Assembly: GCA_022865885.1 (NCBI GenBank)
Contig: JALHSQ010000226.1
Span: 62,001-126,000, forward strand
Direction: 5' to 3'
DNA from: Candidatus Bathyarchaeota archaeon
GTDB lineage: Archaea > Thermoproteota > Bathyarchaeia > Bathyarchaeales > Bathycorpusculaceae
DNA: 64,000 nt
The notes beneath the pieces were generated by a model. The model worked only from the letters and a program-made list of their open reading frames with translations, searched no databases and was not told the DNA's origin. Both the position numbers and the translations under genes were made by a program. Positions 1-7,335 of the stretch are shown one piece after another (positions within the stretch are counted from its first letter, which is position 1; each line of letters begins with the position of its first letter).

Positions 1-100
1 TTTCTCTTAAGATTAGGATTTTTGTCATAAAGAATGCTTATTAGCGCCAAAGAAGCTTGACTAGGGTTTGCAGCAAGAATAGAGAAACGAGGACATAGAG

Positions 101-1930
101 ATGTGTGGCATATTCGGTTGTATTCTGAAGAATGGAAACGCAGCTCCAGTGATACATGCTGCTTTGAAGCGACTCGAATATCGCGGTTACGATTCTGTTG
201 GAGAAGCAACAATATCTAACGGCAAGCTATTCATCAAGAAGGATCAGGGGAAAATTGACGACGTCCATAAGGCTCGGAATCTGGATGATTTGCCTGGGAG
301 CATTGGCATCGGCCATACGCGTTGGGCTACTCATGGCGCCCCCCTAGAAATCAACGCGCACCCTCACGTTGACTGCCACGGACAAATAGCCGTTATCCAT
401 AATGGCATCATTGAGAACTACGCTGACTTAAAGCAAGAGCTGGAGAACCGTGGTCACGTTTTCAAATCCAAAACTGATACAGAAGTCATTGCGCATCTCA
501 TAGAGAGAGCCCTGGAAGCATTTCCGCCCCCGAGTCTTGCTGACGCCGTCCTAGAAACCGTGAAGAAGCTCGACGGCTCGTACTCAATCGCAGTAATATC
601 AACGAAAGAACCTGACAAAATCATATGCGCCCGACATGAAAGCCCGCTGGTTATCGGAGTGAACGAAAACGCAATCTACTTCGCGTCTGACATCCCCGCT
701 TTTCTGCCACTCACGAATAAAGCGGTGATAGTTGATGACGGGGAAATCGTCACACTTTCGTTGAAAGGTTTTGAAATCAGGAAAATTGCAGACTCAAGCA
801 TGGTTTCCCGAGAGCCAAAACTCATTGATTGGGCGCCTGAGATGGCTGTCAAACAAGGTTATCCGTATTTTATGTTGAAGGAGATTCATGAACAGCCTGC
901 GTGTCTACGAAACACGCTGAGACTTCAAGAGCACTACCTTGATCTAATGGCCACCTTCCTTGATCGTGCGCGAGAAGTCTATCTTGTAGCCTGTGGCACT
1001 TCCTATCACGCCTGTCTAGCATCATCTTACATGTTTTCCAAGCTTGCCTTTTTGGCAACATACCCTGTCATTGCTTCAGAATTCGTTGAACAACACGGAA
1101 AATCAGTGAATATTGACAGTACGATACTTGCAGTAAGCCAGTCCGGCGAGACTGCGGACACTCTTGCATCTGTCAACGTTGCACGTCAAAGAGCAGCAAC
1201 AGTATTGGGACTAACGAACACTATCGGCTCAACCCTGACTCGTGTCTCACGTGTCTACATCGGTCAACAGTCTGGCCCAGAAATAGGTGTAGCCGCAACC
1301 AAAACATTCACATCCCAATTGTCTGTCATGTCCCAACTAGCTCTGAGACTCGCAAAGAAAAGAGGCAAAGTCTCACAGGACGAAATGGACTACCTCGCTG
1401 AGAAACTGAACAAGCTACCAGAAACCGTTGAAACAATACTTCGCACGCAAGAGGAAAAAGCGAAGCAAATCGCGAAGAAATACAAAGACGCTAAGGTCTT
1501 CTTCTTTCTCGGTCGAGGGATAAGTACAGCTACAGCCTATGAAGGAAGACTCAAGCTCATGGAGATAGCCTACGTGCCAGCCATAGCTTTTCCAGCTGGC
1601 GAAAGTAAGCATGGCCCGATAAGCCTCGTTGAACCAGGCTTTCCAGTAGTTTTCATCTGTCCAAAGGACGATACCCACAAGACGCTAATCGGCAACATAA
1701 TGGAAATGAAAGCAAGAGGAGCCTCAATAATCGCGGTCGTAGAGGAAGGCGATGAAGAAATCAAGAACCTTGCTGAAGACTTCTTTGAGGTGCCAAAGGG
1801 TGTTCCAGAAGTCTTGTCGCCTGTTCCGTTCATCACCCCACTGCAGCTCTTGGCTTACTATATGGCGATAGAAAAAGGCTTCAACCCAGATACCCCGAGG
1901 AACTTGGCGAAATCCGTCACTGTGAAGTAG
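101..1930 (+). CDS. glmS: Glutamine--fructose-6-phosphate aminotransferase (isomerizing)
   Basis: Makes glucosamine-6-phosphate from fructose-6-phosphate and glutamine, the entry step to UDP-GlcNAc and so to archaeal surface glycans; cytosolic. The sequence shows an N-terminal Ntn-type glutaminase domain with Cys2 as the nucleophile and GHTRWATHG near residue 70. A linker follows, then two SIS sugar-isomerase domains (CGTSYHA near 298, the second about 455-595), and the protein ends in the family tail LAKSVTVK. At 609 residues it is full length. The start is fixed because Cys must follow the initiator Met; a GAGG motif lies about 10 bases upstream. It appears to be a single-gene unit; the next gene starts 82 bases downstream behind its own AT-rich element. 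No glmS ribozyme-like leader is visible in the 100 upstream bases available. Confidence 0.97.
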   Translation: MCGIFGCILKNGNAAPVIHAALKRLEYRGYDSVGEATISNGKLFIKKDQGKIDDVHKARNLDDLPGSIGIGHTRWATHGAPLEINAHPHVDCHGQIAVIHNGIIENYADLKQELENRGHVFKSKTDTEVIAHLIERALEAFPPPSLADAVLETVKKLDGSYSIAVISTKEPDKIICARHESPLVIGVNENAIYFASDIPAFLPLTNKAVIVDDGEIVTLSLKGFEIRKIADSSMVSREPKLIDWAPEMAVKQGYPYFMLKEIHEQPACLRNTLRLQEHYLDLMATFLDRAREVYLVACGTSYHACLASSYMFSKLAFLATYPVIASEFVEQHGKSVNIDSTILAVSQSGETADTLASVNVARQRAATVLGLTNTIGSTLTRVSRVYIGQQSGPEIGVAATKTFTSQLSVMSQLALRLAKKRGKVSQDEMDYLAEKLNKLPETVETILRTQEEKAKQIAKKYKDAKVFFFLGRGISTATAYEGRLKLMEIAYVPAIAFPAGESKHGPISLVEPGFPVVFICPKDDTHKTLIGNIMEMKARGASIIAVVEEGDEEIKNLAEDFFEVPKGVPEVLSPVPFITPLQLLAYYMAIEKGFNPDTPRNLAKSVTVK

Positions 1931-2012
1931 CCTTACTTCTTATTCCACATACTTCTTCAAAATACAAATATGTTAAAAGTCAATTCGACGATTACTCACT
2001 TGGAGTATCAGT

Positions 2013-2722
2013 ATGGAGAAGAACGATTGGGACAAACTAGTTGACCGTCTTGTCAAAGAAGGCATTCTACGTTCGCCAAAAATCATTGATGCCTTGCGTT
2101 CTGTGCCACGAGTCAAATTCCTTCCAGAGAACATGCAGCCTTACGCTGCTGAGGATACGCCACTTCCAATTGGTTTTGGGCAAACAATCTCTGCGCCACA
2201 TAGTCCAAGCTTCGCTGCTTGGCTAGGCGAAACATGGTTTCAATAATGAATGAAGCCCTGCAGTTGGAAGTAGGCCACAAAGTACTGGAAGTTGGAGCGG
2301 GCTCGGGCTGGCATGCCGCAACAATAGCGGAGATAATAGCACCACACGGCACTCCTAGAAGCAACTGGGGACACGTTTACACCGTCGAAATAGTTCAAGG
2401 CTTGGCTGATCTCTCACGGAAAACCATAATAAAAGCAGGATACGGTGACCGCGTAACCATAATTAATTCCGACGGATCAATGGGCTACGCCGAAAAGGCT
2501 CCATACGACCGAATTCTTGTAACAGCCGCAGCGCCAGACGTTCCGAAGCCACTTCTGCAACAACTGAAACCGGTTGGAATAATGCTGGTTCCTGTGGGCA
2601 GCGTAAACCTGTTTCAGAACTTGATGAAAATCACGAAAGGAAGCAACGGGGAAATCAGGGCAATCAATCTTGGCGGAGTCGCCTTCGTCCCCTTAACCGG
2701 ACGCCATGGACAAGCAACTTAA
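2013..2722 (+). CDS. pcm: Protein-L-isoaspartate O-methyltransferase, split by a 32-nt intron
   Basis: Repairs isoaspartyl residues in aged proteins using S-adenosylmethionine; cytosolic. Read straight through, the gene breaks. The first frame gives the N-terminus up to GQTISAPH and then runs off to a stop at 2246. The rest (MVSIMNEAL, SAM-binding EVGAGSGWHAA, GGVAFVPLTGRHG) lies in another frame. Removing 2200-2231 joins them as CCA-CAC-ATG, giving the conserved family motif GQTISAPHMV without gap or mismatch. The product is join(2013..2199,2232..2722), 225 residues, normal for the family. The 32 nucleotides have the form of an archaeal BHB intron (separate entry). An alternative is a pseudogene with a 32-nt insertion, but the exact frame repair and the RNA fold favour splicing. 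Its stop codon overlaps that of convergent tnaA. Confidence 0.88.
2200..2231 (+). other. Candidate bulge-helix-bulge mRNA intron in pcm
   Basis: The RNA can fold as a standard archaeal BHB. The central 4-bp helix is CGCC (2194-2197) with GGCG (2226-2229). The flanking 3-nt bulges are ACA (2198-2200) and AAA (2230-2232). The intron helix is TAG/CTA plus CCAAGC/GCTTGG (2205-2210 with 2217-2222), with one bulged T and a 6-nt loop. Cutting after the second base of each bulge releases exactly 2200-2231. The outer exon helix is weak (G2193-C2233, T2192-A2234, then mismatches). The tRNA-iMet intron at 24525-24546 follows the same cutting rule. The expected processing enzymes are the tRNA splicing endonuclease and RNA ligase RtcB, neither of which is in this window. 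Confidence 0.82.
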
Positions 2723-4104
2723 GCTACTGGTTCAAACCTTGCAGTAAAATGTCCCAAGAGTCTAGGCGCATAGACCCTTTTCAGTCCCACTATTTGATTT
2801 CTTTTCCTGTAAAGCCTAATCAAACATTCAGCAACGTACTTGAGGTGGTTATCTGTATAGGCCCTTCTGGGGATGGCGAGTCTAACCAGTTCCATTCTTG
2901 CAGGAATAAGCCTTCCCTTCTCGTCGGTTTTTCCAAAACATGAACTGCCGATTTCCACGCCTCTGACTCCTGACTCGATGTAAAGCTGAACGGTCAACGC
3001 TTGGGCTGGGAACTGCTCGGCTGGAATATGCGGTAGAAACTCTTTGGCATCCACAAAGACTGCGTGTCCACCTGGAGGCTCAACTATCGGAACGCCACCG
3101 GCTCGCAACAAACTCGCCAGATACTCGATTTGCCTGTGTCTGTACGCTTGATATTCCTCATCAATCGCCTCGTAAAGTCCTATAGCCATGGCCTCCAACT
3201 CTCTGCATGCCAATCCTCCATACGTTGTGAAGCCTTCAACGACTATTGTCAGGTTTTTCAGCTTCTCGAATAGTTCATCGTTGTTTGTGCAGAGCATCCC
3301 GCCAATGTTTGTCAAAGCTTCTTTCTTGGCGCTGAACGTGCATCCGTCTGCATAAGAGAAAAGCTCTCTAGCAATTTCCTTAATCGACTTTCCCTTGTAG
3401 CCTTCCTCTCTCTGCTTTACGAAGTAACAGTTTTCCGCAAAGCGGCATGCGTCGATAAAGAAGGCTATATTGTGTTTCTTGGCTATTGCGCTGATTTCCT
3501 TTACGTTTTGCATGGAAACTGGTTGGCCGCCTGCACTGTTGTTGGTGACCGTGACCATTATTAACGGGATTTTCGAGGGAGTCTTCTCTCGTATGAACTG
3601 GTCGAGCTTCTTTGTATCCATGTTTCCCTTGAAGGCGGAAACCTTCGAAGTGTCATATGCATCTTCGATTGCTAGGTTGACAGGCGTGCCTTCGTTTCTT
3701 AGGATGTTTGCTTCTGTTGTGTCAAAATGCATGTTGTTTGGCACATAGCTTCCTGGAAAAACTATCGTTGAGAAGAGTATGTTTTCTGCCGCTCTGCCCT
3801 GATGTACAGGGACAAAGTGTTTGAAACCAAATATGTCTTTCATTGCGTTTTCAAGAGAGTAGAAACTTTGGCTACCCGCATAGGCTTGATTTGTATCTAT
3901 CATCCCTGCCCATTGGTGATCACTCATAGCGGAGGTTCCGCTATCTGTTAATAGGTCTATGAAGACGTCTTCTGCTTTTAGCATGAAAACGTTGTAACCT
4001 GATTTTTCCGCAAGCTCCTTGCGTTTCTCTCTAGGGTGAAGCCTTATTTTTTGCACCATTTTGATCTTGAACGGTTCGGGCAGCTCTGGCGGTCTTTCGC
4101 TCAT
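2719..4104 (-). CDS. tnaA: Tryptophanase (tryptophan indole-lyase)
   Basis: PLP-dependent beta-eliminating lyase that splits an aromatic amino acid to pyruvate, ammonia and indole (or phenol). 461 residues, full length. The PLP lysine is the second Lys of SAKKE, about residue 261; LTDSGTSAMSD and AGSQSFY are the family N-terminal motifs. Overall similarity looks closer to tyrosine phenol-lyase, but two substrate-pocket positions are tryptophanase-like. Asp128 (in NNMHFDTT) stands where tyrosine phenol-lyase has Thr124 and E. coli TnaA has Asp137. His452 (in GHFTARF) stands where they have Phe448 and His463. GVRGVEIGS also matches tryptophanases. I therefore call tryptophanase; activity on tyrosine cannot be excluded. 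No TnaC-like leader peptide and no adjacent permease are seen. In anaerobic archaea the enzyme would feed amino-acid fermentation. Confidence 0.88.
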   Translation of the reverse strand: MSERPPELPEPFKIKMVQKIRLHPREKRKELAEKSGYNVFMLKAEDVFIDLLTDSGTSAMSDHQWAGMIDTNQAYAGSQSFYSLENAMKDIFGFKHFVPVHQGRAAENILFSTIVFPGSYVPNNMHFDTTEANILRNEGTPVNLAIEDAYDTSKVSAFKGNMDTKKLDQFIREKTPSKIPLIMVTVTNNSAGGQPVSMQNVKEISAIAKKHNIAFFIDACRFAENCYFVKQREEGYKGKSIKEIARELFSYADGCTFSAKKEALTNIGGMLCTNNDELFEKLKNLTIVVEGFTTYGGLACRELEAMAIGLYEAIDEEYQAYRHRQIEYLASLLRAGGVPIVEPPGGHAVFVDAKEFLPHIPAEQFPAQALTVQLYIESGVRGVEIGSSCFGKTDEKGRLIPARMELVRLAIPRRAYTDNHLKYVAECLIRLYRKRNQIVGLKRVYAPRLLGHFTARFEPVA

Positions 4105-4164
4105 GTCTTTCCCTATGGAACAATCAAGTCTGTACTGGTCTTTAAAGTTTAGTAAGAAGTAAGG

Positions 4165-5199
4165 TTATCCGAACCACTTGTCCAACGTCGCTTTTCCTTT
4201 GGCTTTGTCTATTCCTTTCTGCATCTTTTCCAGCGCTTTTCTAACACGATCTTCTGAAAAGTCTCGTTGTCTGCATATGAAATCCACTGTACCCTCTACG
4301 TTAGGTTCTTTCCACTCAATCCTATAATTGTCCGTTATTGCCGGATTCAGGAATATCTCCCTTATTTTGCTTGGTTCAGCTGGAAACGCCGCATTCTTCA
4401 CATGTGGCAGAGCATTTTCTAGTGTTCCATGCTCCTTTATCAATTTTAAGGCTGTCTTAGGTCCCAAACCTTCTATACCGTCAGGGTTGAAGTCAGTCCC
4501 TACCAATATACCCACATCAACAAGCTGCTCATACGTTATCCCGCACTCTTTCAGAACCTCATCCATCACTATTACTTCAGGCACAACTTCTATCGAGACA
4601 TTCTTGCTTGGAAGTCTTCTTCTCCCAGAAATCGTCACATTTCTGACAAGTCTTGGCGCACCGAAAAGCAAGCTGTCATAATCTTGACTTGCGCACAGAT
4701 CTGCATCTCCACGTTTTGTCACATGCGCCGCTTGAGCTTCACCCTCACTTGGAGCTTGAATCCACGGTATCCCAATCAAGTCAAGTAGTCTCTTGCTATC
4801 CTCAGCCATATAGTCTTTCAAACGCGACGTGACTTGTGCAAACTTGCGAGCCTCCTGAATCTTGCCCTCTTTCAACGCCCGCTCATACCTCACTTGGGCA
4901 TCCTGCTTCACTTTCACGCGTCTCTGAATCTCAACGTCCTTAAGCGTAGGCGGCAACCCGTCAAAGACATAGATTGGCTTTATCCCGAGCTCCACAAGAT
5001 TACTAGTTCTGTAAAGCAAACCACTCAGATGACTCGTAACCCTCCCTGAGCTGTCTTTCAACGGTGTGCCGTCTGGCTGACGAATTATCGCTAGAAACTG
5101 GTACAAAGCGTTGTAAGCATCTATAGCGATGGATTTCCCACCTAGATCCTCAAGCCTAACAACTGTCTTCGGGACAAGATCCCGCAGCTTTACTCCCAA
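4165..5199 (-). CDS. fen: Flap endonuclease-1
   Basis: Structure-specific 5' flap nuclease that trims Okazaki-fragment flaps in replication and repair. The XPG N domain starts MGVKLRDLVP and includes DAYNALYQFL and FDGLPP. The XPG I domain carries the acidic cluster in APSEGEAQAA and DYDSLLFG. A helix-hairpin-helix follows (VGTDFNPDGIEGLGPKTALKL), and the C-terminus TLDKWF is a PCNA-binding PIP box. The open frame extends to 5268, but those 23 extra residues are not family-like. The TTG at 5199 gives the expected Met-Gly-Val start and 344 residues, so I chose it. The mobile-element remnant beginning at 5259 lies just upstream and has probably replaced part of the original upstream region. Confidence 0.95.
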   Translation of the reverse strand: MGVKLRDLVPKTVVRLEDLGGKSIAIDAYNALYQFLAIIRQPDGTPLKDSSGRVTSHLSGLLYRTSNLVELGIKPIYVFDGLPPTLKDVEIQRRVKVKQDAQVRYERALKEGKIQEARKFAQVTSRLKDYMAEDSKRLLDLIGIPWIQAPSEGEAQAAHVTKRGDADLCASQDYDSLLFGAPRLVRNVTISGRRRLPSKNVSIEVVPEVIVMDEVLKECGITYEQLVDVGILVGTDFNPDGIEGLGPKTALKLIKEHGTLENALPHVKNAAFPAEPSKIREIFLNPAITDNYRIEWKEPNVEGTVDFICRQRDFSEDRVRKALEKMQKGIDKAKGKATLDKWFG

Positions 5200-5258
5200 T
5201 GTAACACCATGAAATACTGGACCGAACCCGTGATAATAAACTTGCGAGAGCAAGATAG

Positions 5259-5648
5259 GCCCTATCAAGTCTTCGGCATATCGTTACTGAAAAACAGCCT
5301 ATGGCCCTCATCAAGGATGGTTGGCCATCTTACCACGATGCCTACTCGAAGAGGTTTTTGACCCAAATGACCTCGAGGGCCCAGTATATTCACCACCTTG
5401 CGATTAGAGGAGACACAAACAACAAGATGGAACGGTTCAACGGTGAAGTAAGAGATAGAGAGAAGGTGATGAGGGGACTGAAGACGAAGGAAACACCGAT
5501 CTTGACGGGTTATCAACTATGCCATAACTACATTAGACCTCACGAAGGACTAAACGGCAAGACACCAGCAGAAGCATGTGGAATCAAGATAGATGGTGAG
5601 AATAAATGGATAACAATAATTCAGAATGCAAGTCGAACAAAGTCATAG
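5259..5648 (+). pseudogene. DDE transposase remnant (C-terminal part)
   Basis: The C-terminal part of a DDE/integrase-core transposase is present: KDGWPSYHDA holds the second catalytic Asp, NNKMERFNGEVRDR holds the catalytic Glu, and the tail YIRPHEGLNGKTPAEACGI is typical. Reading back in frame, transposase-like sequence continues upstream of the ATG at 5301 and ends at an in-frame TAG at 5256-5258, so the N-terminal half with the first Asp is gone. No clear terminal inverted repeats are visible. It looks IS6-like or a related archaeal family; the exact IS family cannot be assigned by eye. It is a decayed element at the 5' side of the divergent fen gene and no longer autonomous. Confidence 0.8.
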
Positions 5649-6101
5649 GGAGAACCGATGAGGGTTTACCAGAACCATCTTCGTTTTATGCGTGAACCAC
5701 ATCTTCAGTTTCCAAACTAAAATGCACACTTTTGCATAAGGAACAGCCTCAGCTTTGACGGAAAATGGGATCAGAACTTCTGGTAGATTGTAACCACCCG
5801 AGTATTCCAATAAAGGAACAAATGATTTCTCATAGCTTTCGTCTTGGTAACATCTGAGGATGCCAACTGGTTGCATATGCCTTCTTTTTCCGAACTCTGA
5901 CAATTCCTCAAAGGTCGGAATGAAGCAACCTTCAGCAACTACGCAATGTTCAGCTTGCTGTCTACTTAGAACAATCTTATGCAAGACTATTCCATGCCCT
6001 TTCATCATTCGCATCCAATCAAGAGGGTTTAGTCCTGCACGCACGCAACTATTATGCGATTTGAACCTTATACCTGCGAAAAAAGGGCTCTCTGTAGGCA
6101 T
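5643..6101 (-). CDS. Doubtful hypothetical protein
   Basis: An open frame of about 152 residues starting MPTESPFFAGIRFK. It has a few ordered-looking stretches (VLHKIVLSRQQAEHC, PTFEELSEFGKRRHMQ, LPEVLIPFSVKAEAVPY) but no family I recognise. Its 3' end overlaps the last bases of the transposase remnant on the other strand, so the C-terminal 20 or so residues may be junction sequence. No clear ribosome-binding site precedes the chosen ATG, and the frame stays open further upstream to 6155. It could be a cargo or flanking gene caught by the insertion sequence, or a chance ORF. The competing plus-strand frame in the same place looks less protein-like. Confidence 0.35.
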   Translation of the reverse strand: MPTESPFFAGIRFKSHNSCVRAGLNPLDWMRMMKGHGIVLHKIVLSRQQAEHCVVAEGCFIPTFEELSEFGKRRHMQPVGILRCYQDESYEKSFVPLLEYSGGYNLPEVLIPFSVKAEAVPYAKVCILVWKLKMWFTHKTKMVLVNPHRFSL

Positions 6102-6274
6102 AAATATCTTGAACCGTTCTGCCCATCTCCAGAGAACAATCCGTTTAGTGCACAAATTTCAAACCTAAGGAGAGTATTTGCCAAATCACACTCTAAATCC
6201 TATCGTATGTGTTATCAACCGACTTTTTATAGGGGCTCTTATGGGCTCGGTTTTACCGAAGACTTGACGGGACT

Positions 6275-6299
6275 CGTCTTGCAAAAGCCTTTTAAGACG
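6275..6299. repeat. Inverted repeat upstream of the 95-residue protein gene
   Basis: CGTCTT (6275-6280) and AAGACG (6294-6299) are perfect complements, 13 bases apart, with AAAAG/CTTTT nested inside, followed by an A-rich run. It lies about 35 bases upstream of the ATG at 6334. It could be an operator or the terminator of an upstream transcript; the sequence does not decide. Confidence 0.35.
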
Positions 6300-6333
6300 T
6301 AAAAAAAGGATTGTTGATGAAGTTCGTGATACT

Positions 6334-6621
6334 ATGTCCCAAGAACAGATAAAGTACAAACAAATCTCCGCAAAAGTTGTCGGAAGTAACGTAGTTGTAT
6401 TCCGTCTGGAAGATGAAACTATGGTGAAAGTGTATGTGGACATGACTCGCGTCGGAGTCGCGGTCGATAGGAAAAATCCAGACGGGACTCCCCTATACAA
6501 TTTTAATACAGCTTTGAGGTTTGACCTACAAACAAAGGACAAGACATTCTACGCTCCAGCACCGCCCTTACCAACCAAAAGCACGGACAACAAGAAAGGA
6601 GACCAAGCTTACACGGCTTGA
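6334..6621 (+). CDS. Conserved small archaeal protein, function unknown
   Basis: 95 residues. Residues 5-75 look like a compact beta-rich domain (YKQISAKVVGSNVVVFRLEDETMVKVYVDMTRVGVA), followed by a low-complexity Pro/Lys/Thr tail (APAPPLPTKSTDNKKGD) that is probably disordered. No catalytic motif, cysteine cluster or membrane segment is visible. It starts with ATG at 6334; no strong ribosome-binding site is seen, so the mRNA may be leaderless or short-leadered. It precedes the zinc-ribbon/EF-1 beta pair but has its own promoter gap. I do not recognise the family and give no function. Confidence 0.7.
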   Translation: MSQEQIKYKQISAKVVGSNVVVFRLEDETMVKVYVDMTRVGVAVDRKNPDGTPLYNFNTALRFDLQTKDKTFYAPAPPLPTKSTDNKKGDQAYTA

Positions 6622-6713
6622 CAAGCAAGAAAACATCACCCGACTTGTAACAGGAAGAAAGAACTTGTTCATCACCCTATAATGCACCAGAACCCAGAAC
6701 CGCAAAACAATTA

Positions 6714-6752
6714 AGATATAAGGAGGTCCTGCAATTACAGAAGCCATTGCAG
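6714..6752 (+). promoter_or_regulatory. TATA box and inverted repeat before the zinc-ribbon/EF-1 beta operon
   Basis: AGATATAA at 6714-6721 is a plausible TATA box, putting transcription start near 6743. The perfect inverted repeat CTGCAAT (6729-6735) / ATTGCAG (6746-6752), with a 10-base spacer, straddles that start. It could bind a dimeric regulator or form a hairpin at the mRNA 5' end. The first gene starts at 6792. Confidence 0.5.
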
Positions 6753-6791
6753 AGATGATTAACCTTGACAGAAAAAGCAACGACACTAATA

Positions 6792-6953
6792 ATGGCTACA
6801 TGCACAAGCTGTGGTAAACCGATTCCACCAGGAGCGGCAGCCACAAAATTCAACTGCCCTAACTGTGGGGAGATACAGATAAAACGTTGCGGCAAATGTC
6901 GAAAATTCGGCCGTCCTTACAAATGCCCAAAATGCGGGTTTGTCGGGCCATAA
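6792..6953 (+). CDS. Small double zinc-ribbon protein (HVO_2753-like)
   Basis: 53 residues starting [14 protein letters not shown]. Four CxxC knuckles are visible (CTSCG, CPNCG, CGKC, CPKCGF), enough for two zinc sites, ending in the family-typical GFVGP. This matches the short archaeal double zinc-ribbon proteins encoded next to EF-1 beta, of which HVO_2753 of Haloferax is the known example; their molecular role is not settled, possibly RNA or ribosome related. The ATG at 6792 is chosen over an upstream TTG at 6765 because the family begins just before the first cysteine pair. It ends 20 bases before the EF-1 beta start, so the two are almost certainly cotranscribed. Confidence 0.85.
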   Translation: MATCTSCGKPIPPGAAATKFNCPNCGEIQIKRCGKCRKFGRPYKCPKCGFVGP

Positions 6954-6973
6954 ATGAATGGGGAAGCATAGAG

Positions 6974-7249
6974 ATGGGCTTTGTTGTTGTAACATACAAG
7001 GTTTTTCCGACAGATATTATTGAGGATTTTGGCAACTTGAAAAAGGAAATAGAGACCAGCCTGCCAGAAGCTTCAGCCGTTCATGGATATGGTGAGGAGC
7101 TTGTCGCTTATGGTTTGAAAGCACTGCTCCTCCAAGTCAAGTTTCCTGAGGATAGGACTGGGTTGCTGGACGAGTTTGAGAAGAAGCTGGGATCGCTTGA
7201 GGGAGTAAGTCAAGTGCAGACGCTTATGGTGCGCAGGATAAGCCGATAG
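6974..7249 (+). CDS. ef1b: Translation elongation factor 1-beta
   Basis: Nucleotide exchange factor that recharges EF-1 alpha with GTP during translation elongation. 91 residues, the normal archaeal size, made only of the catalytic exchange domain: start MGFVVVTYKVFPTD, middle GYGEELVAYGLKALLLQVKF, end VSQVQTLMVRRISR. The ATG at 6974 is chosen because the open frame upstream (to 6887) overlaps the zinc-ribbon gene and is not family-like. It forms an operon with that gene, 20 bases away, an arrangement common in archaea. Confidence 0.95.
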   Translation: MGFVVVTYKVFPTDIIEDFGNLKKEIETSLPEASAVHGYGEELVAYGLKALLLQVKFPEDRTGLLDEFEKKLGSLEGVSQVQTLMVRRISR

Positions 7250-7271
7250 CTCTCAAAACTTGGTTTAAACG

Positions 7272-7279
7272 TTTATATT
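7272..7279 (+). promoter_or_regulatory. TATA box for cdc48
   Basis: TTTATATT lies in an AT-rich tract 64 bases before the chosen start of cdc48, putting transcription start near 7303. The message would carry a short leader with a GGAAGG ribosome-binding site at 7323-7328, which supports the TTG start at 7336. Confidence 0.6.
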
Positions 7280-7335
7280 AGACTGAAAGTCTATTTCGAA
7301 ACACATCGTGCAAATAGTTATTGGAAGGATTCTGT

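Noticed and set aside
1-100. glmS ribozyme or riboswitch upstream of glmS
   Set aside because: The 100 bases available show none of the conserved ribozyme core and the element is known from bacteria.
2198-2235. The ACAT word at both ends of the pcm insertion as a transposon target duplication
   Set aside because: The repeat period is 34 bases while the extra sequence relative to the family is 32, so removing one repeat unit does not restore the frame.
2013-2722. pcm as a simple frameshifted pseudogene
   Set aside because: The extra sequence is exactly 32 bases at one point, both flanking parts are conserved to the motif, and the fold at both ends meets the BHB pattern. A decayed gene would not show this.
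2719-4104. Call as tyrosine phenol-lyase
   Set aside because: The two known specificity positions carry the tryptophanase residues Asp and His.
5860-6168. Plus-strand frame of 102 codons opposite the doubtful 5643 ORF
   Set aside because: Less protein-like than the minus-strand frame, with irregular Cys/Ser/Arg runs; probably a shadow.
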